DNA from: Draconibacterium orientale
GTDB lineage: Bacteria; Bacteroidota; Bacteroidia; Bacteroidales; Prolixibacteraceae
DNA: 64,000 bases
Direction of reading: 5' to 3'
Assembly (NCBI RefSeq): GCF_000626635.1
Contig: NZ_CP007451.1
Span: forward strand, 4,012,501 to 4,076,500
The translations under genes were made by a program, and so were the position numbers. Shown one piece after another: positions 55,609-64,000 of this stretch. Position 1 is the stretch's first letter. Each line of letters opens with the position of its first letter. The notes below the pieces were generated by a model. The model was given only the letters and a program-made list of their open reading frames with translations. It did not search any database and was not told where the DNA came from.

Positions 55609-58062
55609 ATGATTAAACAAGCTGTCCTTTTGTTCGTATTTGTGTTGGCTGCGGCAAGTGTTTTTGCACAGCAGAAAGTTATTCGCATCAATCAGTTGGG
55701 CTACCTGCCTCAGTCGGTTAAGGTGGCTGTTTTTCTTTCAACAGAAGCGGAAAACGCCGGACAGTTTCAGGTGTTTGATGCCTTAACCGATAAGCTGGTT
55801 TATGAGGCGAAAGTAAAGCAAGTTGATGGCTCCGATTGGGGAATGAAGGCCGCTTTTCGCCTTGATTTTTCTGCAGTAGAAAACAGAGGCGGTTATTACC
55901 TGAAGTTAGGCGAAACCCGTTCTCCGGCTTTTCAAATTGCGTCGGATGTGTACGACGGAACAGCCGATTTTCTGTTAAACTACATGCGCCAGCAGCGTTG
56001 TGGCTACAATCCGTATTTGCAGGATTCATGTCATTTGCACGATGGAATAATTGTGGATCATCCAACAAAAACAGGACAGAAAATTGATGTGACTGGTGGT
56101 TGGCACGATGCCTCGGATTACCTGCAATACCTTACAACATCGGCCAATGCTACTTACCAGCTGTTGTATGCCTACGAGCAAAATCCGGCGGTGTTTAACG
56201 ATGAATACCGGGAGAATGGTGAGTCGGGAGCCAATGGAATTCCTGATATTCTGGATGAAGCCAAATGGGGCCTCGACTGGCTGGTGAAAATGAATCCGTC
56301 GGCCGGGGAAATGTACAACCAGATTGCCGACGACAGAGATCACCGCGGTTATCGTTTGCCCAATAAAGACACGGTGAGCTACGGGCTCGAAGGAGAATAT
56401 CGACCTGTATATTTTATTACAGGGAAACAGCAGGGGGTGGCTGAGCATAAAAACCGCACTACCGGAGTTTCGTCGAGTGCTGCAAAATATGCGTCATCAT
56501 TTGCTTTGGGATCGCTGATGATGAAAGAGTTTTACCCGGAATTTGCCGAGCAAATAGCCGCGAAAGCTGCCGAAGCCTACACGTTTGCATTGAGCGATAT
56601 AGGCGCTTGTCAAACAGCCTGTAATGTGTCGCCGTATTTTTACGAAGAAGCCAATTACGTGGACGACCTTGAACTGGCGGCCACAACTTTATATCAGTTA
56701 ACCGGTGAGGCTTATTACCTTACTGAGGCCAAAAAATGGGGTAGCGTTGAAAATGTTACTCCGTGGATGTCAACAGGTTTTGCGCGCCACTACCAGTTTT
56801 ATCCTTTTGTGAACCTGGGGCATGTAAAGCTGGCCGAAAAGGATGAAACTTTTGCCACTTATCTGAAACAGGGATTAACGCATCTTTATGATCGGGGAAA
56901 GGACGATCCTTTTCTGAATGGAATACCGTTTATCTGGTGCTCGAATAACCTGGTGGCAGCAGCGATTACACAGGCCCGTACCTACGAAGAAATTACCGGC
57001 GACCGATCGTTTGCCGAAATGGAAGCCGCCTTGCGCGACTGGCTTTTTGGCTGTAATCCGTGGGGAACAAGTATGATTTGCGGATTACCAGCAGGTGGTG
57101 ATAATCCGGAGGAGCCACATTCCTCCATCACCAAAATTTTGGGTGAAACCACTTATGGCGGTTTGGTTGACGGGCCGGTTTATAATTCAATTTTTTCAGG
57201 GCTTATTGGTATCGAAATTCAGCAACCCGATCCGTTTGAAGCTTTTAACAAGGGCAAAGCGGTTTACCACGACGATCTGGGGGATTATTCATCGAACGAA
57301 CCCACCATGGACGGAACAGCAAGTTTGAGTTACTATTTGTCGTCGATGGAAAAAATGGGAAGGAAGCAGCAACAGAATTACAAAAAAGATGAACAGGGCG
57401 CTATTCGTTATTTCAATACAAACGAAAAAAATATTTACCTTGTATTTTCGGCGCATGATAAAGCTGAAGGCGCAGCGCATATCTTAAAGACACTCGATAA
57501 AAAGAACAGTAAAGCATCGTTCTTTTTTACCGGCGACTTTTTACGCGACAATCAATTTCAATCTACCATAAAAAAAATAATCAAAAGCGGCCATTATTTG
57601 GGTGCACATTCCGATAAACACCTGTTGTATTGCGACTGGATAAAACGAGATTCATTGCTGGTTGACCGTACCACTTTTGAGCAGGATTTAAAAGAAAATT
57701 ACAAGGCTTTGCAGCAATTTGGTATCAACCGCGAAAATGCAGGCTGGTTTCTACCACCTTATGAGTGGTATAATTCCGCCATTGTAAACTGGACTTCAGC
57801 AATGGGATTGACGACAATCAATTTTTCGCCCGGAATACGGAGTAACGCCGATTATACCATGCCCGATATGGCGAATTATATGTCGTCTGATAAAATCTTT
57901 AAAAGCATTTTAAAGGTAGAGGAGGAGCAGGGGTTAAACGGTGCAATTATGCTCATTCATCCCGGAACGGAGGAAAAAAGAACGGATAAATTTTATCTTC
58001 GTTTGGAAGAACTGATAGAAACATTGCAGACAAAAGGATACAATTTTAAACGATTACCATAA
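55609..58062 (+). CDS. GH9 glycoside hydrolase fused to a polysaccharide deacetylase
   Basis: 817-residue exported protein: signal peptide (FVFVLAAASVFAQ), N-terminal CelD-type Ig domain (to ~115), GH9 (alpha/alpha)6 domain (~120-580) with catalytic-base region VTGGWHDASDYLQY and acid region SNEPTMDGTASL, then a NodB-type deacetylase (~600-815) with SAHDKAEGA in place of the usual TFDDG, and the HSDKH metal motif. It lies 1 bp after the SpoIID gene and 26 bp before the AmpG-like gene. GH9 includes cellulases and exo-glucosaminidases; in this setting a role on deacetylated wall sugars is an inference. Confidence 0.9.
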   Translation: MIKQAVLLFVFVLAAASVFAQQKVIRINQLGYLPQSVKVAVFLSTEAENAGQFQVFDALTDKLVYEAKVKQVDGSDWGMKAAFRLDFSAVENRGGYYLKLGETRSPAFQIASDVYDGTADFLLNYMRQQRCGYNPYLQDSCHLHDGIIVDHPTKTGQKIDVTGGWHDASDYLQYLTTSANATYQLLYAYEQNPAVFNDEYRENGESGANGIPDILDEAKWGLDWLVKMNPSAGEMYNQIADDRDHRGYRLPNKDTVSYGLEGEYRPVYFITGKQQGVAEHKNRTTGVSSSAAKYASSFALGSLMMKEFYPEFAEQIAAKAAEAYTFALSDIGACQTACNVSPYFYEEANYVDDLELAATTLYQLTGEAYYLTEAKKWGSVENVTPWMSTGFARHYQFYPFVNLGHVKLAEKDETFATYLKQGLTHLYDRGKDDPFLNGIPFIWCSNNLVAAAITQARTYEEITGDRSFAEMEAALRDWLFGCNPWGTSMICGLPAGGDNPEEPHSSITKILGETTYGGLVDGPVYNSIFSGLIGIEIQQPDPFEAFNKGKAVYHDDLGDYSSNEPTMDGTASLSYYLSSMEKMGRKQQQNYKKDEQGAIRYFNTNEKNIYLVFSAHDKAEGAAHILKTLDKKNSKASFFFTGDFLRDNQFQSTIKKIIKSGHYLGAHSDKHLLYCDWIKRDSLLVDRTTFEQDLKENYKALQQFGINRENAGWFLPPYEWYNSAIVNWTSAMGLTTINFSPGIRSNADYTMPDMANYMSSDKIFKSILKVEEEQGLNGAIMLIHPGTEEKRTDKFYLRLEELIETLQTKGYNFKRLP

Positions 58063-58088
58063 TTCAACAAATAAACCGATCAACCAGC

Positions 58089-59930
58089 ATGGCTAAAACA
58101 AAAACTCAACGCAATCCGTGGTTTTGGATTCCCACACTTTATTTTGCAGAAGGATTACCCTACGTAATTGTAATGACCCTTTCGGTGATTATGTACAAAC
58201 GCCTGGGCATATCAAACACCGATATTGCTTTATACACCAGCTGGCTGTATTTGCCGTGGGTGATAAAACCGTTGTGGAGCCCGATTGTGGATTTGCTGAA
58301 AACCAAACGTTTTTGGATTGTAATCATGCAGTTGGTGGTTGGCGTAGGCCTGGCCGGAGTGGCGTTTACCATTCCTGTCAGTAATTTCTTTCAATATACG
58401 CTGGCGTTTTTCTGGTTGCTGGCTTTTAGTTCGGCCACTCATGATATTGCTGCCGATGGTTTTTATATGCTCGGATTGAGTCAGGGCGACCAGTCGTTTT
58501 TTGTGGGCATCAGAAGTACGTTTTATCGTTTTGCCATGCTTACGGGGCAGGGGCTTTTGGTTATTCTTGCCGGTGCTTTGGAAACGGCAACCGGCTTGGA
58601 GCCGTTAGAGGTAAATGTAACCGCACAGAATATTCCTGTTCAGGAAATTTCGTTTAATCCTGAAAGCTATCAGAAGTTGCACGAATCGGGGTATATTTAT
58701 TTTGTGTCGGAGAACGAGGTGAAAGTGCCCATTGGTTTGGTTTCAAAAGAACAGGCTGCTGACATTAAACGCAAGGTGGATGAATGGAACATCAGCAATA
58801 ACTTTTATGCCAGCGAAACGCCGGTAGCAACAAAAGATGCCGGCTGGTGGACACGAAAAGTGTCAACTCCTTTAAAAGAAACGTTAAAAGAAAAATTCAA
58901 TAAAGAAACGGTTGATCGGAGTTCGGAAGTTGGTAACCTGGCCATCATTCCTATTCAGCTTTCAACCTTACCAAAGGCAGGCGAAGAGGTGGTGCTGAAT
59001 TTTGGCTACGAAAAAGGCGATGCCAGTATAAAACTGGTACATACTTACCGTTATGTGTTTAATGAAACGAATTGCGACAAACCTGCTTTTGCCGTTGTGC
59101 AACTCGATCCGAAACTGAAGAAAGCCACACAGGCTACTTTTGTTGGGCGCTCGGGAAATATACGTTTTTCATGGTTGGTGGTTATGGCCTGCATTGCCGT
59201 TTTGTTTGTGGCCTTTTCGCTGTATCACCGTTTTGCATTGCCGCACCCTGCAAGCGATGTGGCCAACAAAACCGAAGGCAAAAGTGTGTTGGGCGAGTTT
59301 TTCGAAACCTTTGCTGCCTTTTTCCGCAAAAAGGAAATTGTGTCGATAATGTTGTTTTTGTTGTTGTACCGCCTGGCCGAATCGCAGCTGGTGAAAATGG
59401 CCTCGCCGTTTTTGCTCGATGCCCGCGAAGCCGGAGGACTGGGACTTACAACCGGCGATTTGGGTTTGGTGTACGGAACAGCCGGAATGATTGCGTTAAC
59501 AGTTGGCGGTATTTTAGGCGGGATTGTAGCCTCGCGCAAAGGACTAAAACACTGGCTGTGGTGGATGGCGCTGGCCATTAACCTGCCTAACCTTTGTTAT
59601 TTGCTGCTGTCGTTGTTCAACCCCACATCGTTGTGGTGGATTTCGGCCGCGGTAGTGATCGAGCAGTTTGGTTACGGCTTTGGTTTTACGGCTTATATGC
59701 TTTTCTCTATCTATGTTTCGGAGGGAAAACACAAAACCGCACACTACGCCATTACAACCGGATTTATGGCACTGGGAATGATGATTCCGGGAATGTTAAG
59801 CGGTTGGCTGCAGGAAATCATCGGTTACCAGAGTTTCTTTGTTTGGGTGATGATCTGTACTATCCCGATCTTTTTGGTGTTGCCTTTTGTAAAGGTTGAT
59901 CCGAAATTTGGAATTAAGGATAGGGAGTAG
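58089..59930 (+). CDS. AmpG-like muropeptide permease with a large inserted domain
   Basis: 613 residues of the PAT/AmpG branch of the major facilitator superfamily: NPWFWIPTLYFAEGLPYVIVMTLSVIMYKRLG opening, ATHDIAADGFYML, and FGYGFGFTAYMLFSIY near the end. AmpG brings GlcNAc-anhydroMurNAc peptides into the cytoplasm. This protein is roughly 150 residues longer than usual because a soluble segment of about 170 residues (about 175-345) separates two groups of membrane helices. Last gene of the cluster; a repeat block begins just after its stop. Confidence 0.9.
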   Translation: MAKTKTQRNPWFWIPTLYFAEGLPYVIVMTLSVIMYKRLGISNTDIALYTSWLYLPWVIKPLWSPIVDLLKTKRFWIVIMQLVVGVGLAGVAFTIPVSNFFQYTLAFFWLLAFSSATHDIAADGFYMLGLSQGDQSFFVGIRSTFYRFAMLTGQGLLVILAGALETATGLEPLEVNVTAQNIPVQEISFNPESYQKLHESGYIYFVSENEVKVPIGLVSKEQAADIKRKVDEWNISNNFYASETPVATKDAGWWTRKVSTPLKETLKEKFNKETVDRSSEVGNLAIIPIQLSTLPKAGEEVVLNFGYEKGDASIKLVHTYRYVFNETNCDKPAFAVVQLDPKLKKATQATFVGRSGNIRFSWLVVMACIAVLFVAFSLYHRFALPHPASDVANKTEGKSVLGEFFETFAAFFRKKEIVSIMLFLLLYRLAESQLVKMASPFLLDAREAGGLGLTTGDLGLVYGTAGMIALTVGGILGGIVASRKGLKHWLWWMALAINLPNLCYLLLSLFNPTSLWWISAAVVIEQFGYGFGFTAYMLFSIYVSEGKHKTAHYAITTGFMALGMMIPGMLSGWLQEIIGYQSFFVWVMICTIPIFLVLPFVKVDPKFGIKDRE

Positions 59931-59946
59931 TTTTCCGGTTTTTATA

Positions 59947-60298
59947 ACCGCTAAGCGCATAGTTTGCACAACAAAAGGTTCGCAAGGGATGTCATCTCTC
60001 TGAGTTTTTTATAGAGAGATGACATCCTTATTGGTACTGCAAGGATTTTACTATCCCTGCGGGCTTGCTGACCGTCCTGCAGGGGTTTGTACCGTCCTGC
60101 AGGGGGTGGCCCCTTTCCTGCAGCGCAGGGAAGCAACAAAATGTTGCAGGAAGCCTAAAAGTGCTGCAGGATTGTCAAAAAGTGCCGCAGGGCGGGTAAA
60201 AACCATGCAGGGAGAGCCAAAAGCGCCGCAGGACGCTAAAAAGTTCGCAGGACGGGAAATAATCCCGCAGGATCGGGATTTTTTGTGGACTTTTGGTT
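59947..60298. repeat. Partial repeat unit with ~20-bp GCAGG-periodic array
   Basis: Starts with half of the AAGCGC palindrome, then the GGATGTCATCTCTCT hairpin (15-bp arms 59987-60001 and 60013-60027). From about 60076 to 60275 GCAGG or a close variant recurs about ten times at 19-21 bp intervals (60079, 60099, 60120, 60146, 60166, 60187, 60207, 60228, 60247, 60267), the later ones interleaved with short A-tracts. No protein-like frame. Confidence 0.85.
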
Positions 60299-60300
60299 AA

Positions 60301-61235
60301 GCGCTAAGCGGTTTAAAACCGCTAAGCGCATGGTTTGCACAACAAACGGTTGGTAAGGGATGTCATCTTTCTGAGTTTTTTATAGAGAGATGACATCCTT
60401 GTTTGCACCTGAAATGGTGAGTTTTCGTCCTGAAAGGACAGGTAATTTTAGCCCAGGGCATCGCCCTGGGGATATTTGCAGAAGTGATATCGGGCTGAAA
60501 GCCCAGCTTAATAACCGGCCCTTTCAGGGCGATGAGCCAACAGACTGTCGGTTTCCCAAGGCGTCGCATTCGCTTTGCCGTTGGGTTAGAATAAATTGGG
60601 CTTTCAGCCCGGTAATATTTTCAATGTTTGGTTAAGCGCTAAGCGGTTCAAAACCGCTAAGCGCATGGTTTGCAGAACTAAAGGTTGGTAAGGGATGTCA
60701 TCTTTCTGAGTGTTTATAGAGAGAGATGACATCCTTGTTTGTACCAGAAATGGTGAGTTTTCGTCCTGAAAGGACAGTTTATACCGATTTAACAACAAAA
60801 TGTCGCATACTTTCACTTCGTTCAGTCTTCTCCTTTGTTGTATTATCGGCATTTACCATTGTAAACTTTCTTATTGCCATGCGGCAAAATAAAGTACAAT
60901 TGGTATAATTTTAGCCCAGGGCATCGCCCTGGTGATATTCGCAGAAGTGATTTCGGGCTGAAAGCCCAGCTTAATAACCTGCCCTTTCAGGGCGATGAGC
61001 CAACAGACTGTCGGTTTCCCAAGGTGTTGCATTCGCTTTGCCGTTGGGTTAGAATAAATTGGGCTTTCAGCCCGCTGATATTTTCAATGTTTGGTTAGCA
61101 CTAAGCGATTCAAAGCCGCTAAGCGCATGGTTTGCAGAACAAAAGGTTCGTAAGGGATGTCATCTTTCTGAGTTTTTTATAGAGAGATGACATCCTTGTT
61201 TGCACCTGAAACAGGACGTGAATTTTTCCTACAGG
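60301..61235. repeat. Composite tandem repeat block, two full units and a partial third
   Basis: Each unit carries, in order, the GCGCTAAGCGGTT palindrome (60301-60329, 60636-60664, 61098-61126), the GGATGTCATCTTTCT hairpin (60358-60398, 60693-60734, 61155-61195), TCCTGAAAGGACA, and a stretch of about 200 bp rich in small palindromes (CCCAGGGCATCGCCCTGGG, GGGCTGAAAGCCC, GCCCTTTCAGGGC). Unit 2 holds a 131-bp insertion at 60778-60908. Similar open frames ending FSMFG in both units only reflect the DNA repeat. With the previous entry this fills the 1.4 kb between the AmpG-like gene and the TPR gene. Confidence 0.88.
60778..60908. mobile_element. MITE-like insertion within repeat unit 2
   Basis: 131 bp absent from unit 1 at the same place (TCCTGAAAGGACAG continuing to TTTTAGCCCAGGG). 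Ends TTATACC and GGTATAA form 7-bp terminal inverted repeats, extended with mismatches. It encodes nothing recognisable, so it would be moved by a transposase elsewhere. Confidence 0.7.
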
Positions 61236-61347
61236 ACGGCCATTTTTTGAAACTTTGTCAGCCCCAAGGCCCGTTTTGCGACAAATCCGCCGATAACAAT
61301 TTGTGGAAAGCTTTTTGATTAGCCTTAGTCTTTATAACTTTGATAAA

Positions 61348-63570
61348 ATGAACGACAAAGACCTTAAAATAAAATACGATACCATTTGCCAGCATTTGGC
61401 TGAGCGGAAATTGAAACCGGCTTTCGATTTGCTGGAAAAGCTGATTCGTGAAAGCGGCCTGCTCATTCATCTCGACGAATGGCGCAACCTGGAGCAAAAC
61501 TACAGCTACATGCTAAAATATACGGTGGAAGGAATTCAGGATCCCGAGCGCCAAAAAGTGTATCGGAAGCTGATTATTTCGGTTTTTGAGCTGTGTGACA
61601 AACTATATGATGAGCTGAGGATGAAATTATCATCGACAGTTACCTACGAGAAAAAACGTGGTTTTAATACCACTCTTCAATTTGATACGCTTTTAGAGGA
61701 ACTGGAAGATTTTTACCTGCAGGAACAGCTGGTTTCGCTGGTTGACGATGCCGAGGTGCAACAGTCGTCGAAGCGGATTAGCGCACGCGATCATCAGCAA
61801 AAAATGGTGACTTTGTTCTATTTTGTATGGTTTCAGAACGAATTAAACGACGAGCATCGTTCATTTTTAAAAGCCTTTTTAAACAGCGAATTGATTGAGA
61901 AGTCGTATAAGTCGTTTATTGTTTCGGCCTTGCTTATAAGTTTGTTACGTTACTTCGATGAGGCCAAGTTTTCGGTGCTTTTTGATGCCTACGAACACGA
62001 ACTGCCCGAAATCAATCAGCGGGCAATTGTTGGCTTGCTCATTGCTTTTTACCGTTACGACAGTCGCTTGTCGTATTACCCGGCAATAAGCGGCCGGCTG
62101 AAACTGCTGAACGAAAACCCCGATTTCAAACACAACCTCGAACAAATAATTATTCAACTGATCAGAAGTAAGGAGACGGAAAAGATTCAGAAAAAAATTA
62201 CCGATGAGATTTTGCCGGAGATGATAAAGATTAGTCCGAACCTGAAGGACAAAATCAATCTTGACAGTTTGATGGACGAAACGCCTGGCGAGGATGAAAA
62301 CCCCGAGTGGGAGAAGATATTTGAAGATTCGCCGGGACTGATGAATAAAATGGAAGAGTTTTCGGAGCTGCAAATGGAGGGCGCTGATGTGTTTATGAGC
62401 TCGTTTGCCATGCTGAAAATGTTCCCGTTCTTCAGCGAATTTACCAACTGGTTTATGCCGTTCTTTACCAAAAATCCGGAGATAGATTTTGTGGTCAATC
62501 GCGCCGATTCGGTTACCGACCAGTTTCTGAAAGCCATTTCTGCTGCGCCGGTGTTGTGCAATTCCGATAAGTATTCGTTCTGCTTTAGTCTGCAAAATAT
62601 TCCGGCTCAAAACCGCGAATTCATGGCGGAAGGATTAAAGGCCGAAATGCAACAGTTTGACGAACTTCAAAACGATGAGATTTTGACTGATCCGGGTAAA
62701 AAGGCGGCCTTCATTTCAAATCTGTACATTCAGGACTTGTACCGCTTTTTTAAACTTCATCCGCGCAAAAACGATTTTGAAGACATTTTTAACTGGCGTT
62801 TCGATTTTCATAACAAACAAATGCTTGGCGAAATGCTGAAAGAAGATGCCGGCATTGTTCGAAATATTGCCGAATACTATTTCTCGAAAAATTATTACAA
62901 CGAGGCCGCCGAAGTATTTAATTACCTGCTGAGTGAGGAGAAAAGCGGGGAGTTGTACCAGAAGCTGGGTTACTGTTACCAAAAGCTTGGCGATTTTGAA
63001 CTGGCCCTGAAAGCGTATAAAAATGCCGAGTTGTTTGAGCTGAATAAAAAGTGGAACCTGAATAAAATAGCTTTGTGCTACCGCAATTTAAAACAACCGA
63101 AAAAAGCGCTGGAATATTACCGCGAGATAGAAATGCTGGATGAGGAGAATTTGAATGTTCAGCTGAATATCGGGCATTGTTTGCTGGAGCTGGATCGTTT
63201 TGAAGAGGCTTTAAAAACTTATTTTAAAGTAGAATACCTGATGCCGGAAAACAAGAAAGTGTGGAAACCTATTGGCTGGTGTTCGTTGGTGGCCGGTAAA
63301 TTTGAGCAGGCCGAAAAATACTTCAAAAAATTGATAGATGACAGCCCGAACAAACACGACCTGATGAACATGGGGCATGTGCAGTGGTGTTTGGGAAAAC
63401 GAAAAGAGGCGCTGGATTATTACAAGCAGTCGATTGTTAAAGCCGAATTTACCGAGCGTGCTTTTTTCGAGGTTTTCCACGAAGACCTGCATTATTTAAT
63501 CAAGTTGGGAGTTGATAAGGATGATGTGCCGATTATGCTCGATCAGCTGCGGTATTTTGTTGAAGAATAG
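61348..63570 (+). CDS. Tetratricopeptide-repeat protein
   Basis: 741 residues from the chosen start MNDKDLKIKYDT; an upstream Met at 61303 lies in a poor context. No signal peptide. The N-terminal ~500 residues are helical and unlike a known domain to me; residues ~520-720 carry five or so TPR motifs (NEAAEVFNYLLSEEK, GELYQKLGYCYQKLGDFELALKAYKNAELF, EALKTYFKVEYLMPEN, KRKEALDYYKQSI). Probably a protein-interaction scaffold. Confidence 0.85.
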   Translation: MNDKDLKIKYDTICQHLAERKLKPAFDLLEKLIRESGLLIHLDEWRNLEQNYSYMLKYTVEGIQDPERQKVYRKLIISVFELCDKLYDELRMKLSSTVTYEKKRGFNTTLQFDTLLEELEDFYLQEQLVSLVDDAEVQQSSKRISARDHQQKMVTLFYFVWFQNELNDEHRSFLKAFLNSELIEKSYKSFIVSALLISLLRYFDEAKFSVLFDAYEHELPEINQRAIVGLLIAFYRYDSRLSYYPAISGRLKLLNENPDFKHNLEQIIIQLIRSKETEKIQKKITDEILPEMIKISPNLKDKINLDSLMDETPGEDENPEWEKIFEDSPGLMNKMEEFSELQMEGADVFMSSFAMLKMFPFFSEFTNWFMPFFTKNPEIDFVVNRADSVTDQFLKAISAAPVLCNSDKYSFCFSLQNIPAQNREFMAEGLKAEMQQFDELQNDEILTDPGKKAAFISNLYIQDLYRFFKLHPRKNDFEDIFNWRFDFHNKQMLGEMLKEDAGIVRNIAEYYFSKNYYNEAAEVFNYLLSEEKSGELYQKLGYCYQKLGDFELALKAYKNAELFELNKKWNLNKIALCYRNLKQPKKALEYYREIEMLDEENLNVQLNIGHCLLELDRFEEALKTYFKVEYLMPENKKVWKPIGWCSLVAGKFEQAEKYFKKLIDDSPNKHDLMNMGHVQWCLGKRKEALDYYKQSIVKAEFTERAFFEVFHEDLHYLIKLGVDKDDVPIMLDQLRYFVEE

Positions 63571-63580
63571 CCGGGGAATA

Positions 63581-63682
63581 TTGAATGATGATTAACGAAT
63601 GCTGATTTTAGATTTGAGAAAAAGACCGTTCGTATTTTTCAATCGTCAATCAGTATTCGTTAATCGAAATTCATCATTCAAT
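63581..63682. repeat. Inverted repeat between convergent genes
   Basis: TTGAATGATG and ATTAACGAATGCTGATT (63581-63607) are mirrored by AATCAGTATTCGTTAAT and CATCATTCAA (63649-63682). It may form a long hairpin terminating both genes, and has the look of a dispersed intergenic repeat. Confidence 0.7.
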
Positions 63683-64000
63683 CTATTTCATCCACTTTTT
63701 CATCGCCTCAATATTCATTTCGTTAACGATGTTTTTGGCTTGCGCGGTGTACAAAAATTCCAGCTCTTTGGCAAAGTAAGCTGTAACCTTATCGCGAACC
63801 ATTTTCATAGTGGCGTTCAGCATTTTATTTTCGGTGGTAAATGCTTCGGGTAAGATCGCAACTGTTGCAGGCAGCCAGCGTTCGGGAAACTCTCCGTGGT
63901 ACTTGCCGCCTTTTTTGTATTCGTTAATTTCTTTCTGAATAATTTCTATTGCTGCAGTTACAGCTTCGTCGCTGCCTTTTGCAATGCCGTGGCGTTTAAG
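63683..64000 (-). CDS. AMP-binding acyl-CoA ligase, C-terminal part
   Basis: Only the last 105 residues are in the window; the start lies beyond its right edge. The segment FPERWLPATVAILPEAFTTENKMLN followed by MKMVRDKVTAYFAKELEFLYT matches the end of long-chain fatty acid-CoA ligase/AMP-dependent synthetase proteins of Bacteroidota. The catalytic parts are outside the window, so assignment rests on this tail alone. Confidence 0.7.
   Translation of the reverse strand, partial: LKRHGIAKGSDEAVTAAIEIIQKEINEYKKGGKYHGEFPERWLPATVAILPEAFTTENKMLNATMKMVRDKVTAYFAKELEFLYTAQAKNIVNEMNIEAMKKWMK

Noticed and set aside
60019-61098. Open frames in the repeat block, two of them with similar endings
   Set aside because: Similarity follows from the DNA repeat itself; no start context, and the palindromes dominate the sequence.

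Overview
The window reads as chromosomal DNA of a free-living or host-associated Bacteroidota, most likely of the Marinilabiliales/Prolixibacteraceae type (family placement is inference). Support: a SusC/SusD pair with ECF sigma and FecR anti-sigma, promoters with the Bacteroidota -7 box TAnnTTTG, weak Shine-Dalgarno sites, DUF4922, DUF6057 and DUF4914 genes, and abundant palindromic intergenic repeats. I found no rRNA or tRNA gene.

Layout. 1-5.5 kb: 3' part of a type II-C CRISPR-Cas locus (cas9 C-terminus, cas1, cas2, a five-repeat array, a candidate tracrRNA). It is interrupted by an unknown helical protein and a REP-associated HUH transposase (RAYT), and carries seven copies of one palindrome, one inside the RAYT gene. 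5.5-18 kb: mostly housekeeping genes (Sua5, prfC) plus a PEPCK-like DUF4914/class II PurE-like/cupin-regulator group, a frameshifted ovoA, a C26 amidohydrolase, a prohibitin-like protein and a hotdog thioesterase. 18-28 kb: OmpA/TPR/WD40-like protein, TonB receptor, an enolase-superfamily enzyme, then ilvD-ilvB-ilvN read leftward, with a promoter, a branched-chain-rich leader peptide and a terminator in front of ilvD that look like ribosome-mediated attenuation. 28-33 kb: heme-motif lipoprotein, DUF6057 membrane protein, nucleoside-type MFS permease. 33-42 kb: glycan-uptake locus with GH29 fucosidase, sigma/anti-sigma, SusC and a frameshifted SusD.

42-60 kb: the most coherent system, apparently for breakdown and recycling of peptidoglycan: GntR/FadR-type regulator, transglutaminase-like lipoprotein, NlpC/P60 endopeptidase, dipeptide epimerase, MurQ etherase, BadF-type sugar kinase, a large amidase/golvesin protein, a GT2 protein, DUF4922 phosphorylase-like protein, a SpoIID/LytB protein without signal peptide, a GH9-polysaccharide-deacetylase fusion, and an AmpG-like permease with a large extra domain. 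A near-identical operator, TTTGTAATATGTARTACA, lies in front of the regulator, in front of the NlpC/P60 gene and in the divergent kinase/amidase promoter region, tying the cluster to the regulator.

60-64 kb: a 1.4-kb non-coding block of composite repeats containing a MITE-like insertion, a TPR protein, and the C-terminus of an AMP-binding acyl-CoA ligase. Two single-base frameshifts (ovoA, susD) both fit homopolymer runs and may be sequencing errors.
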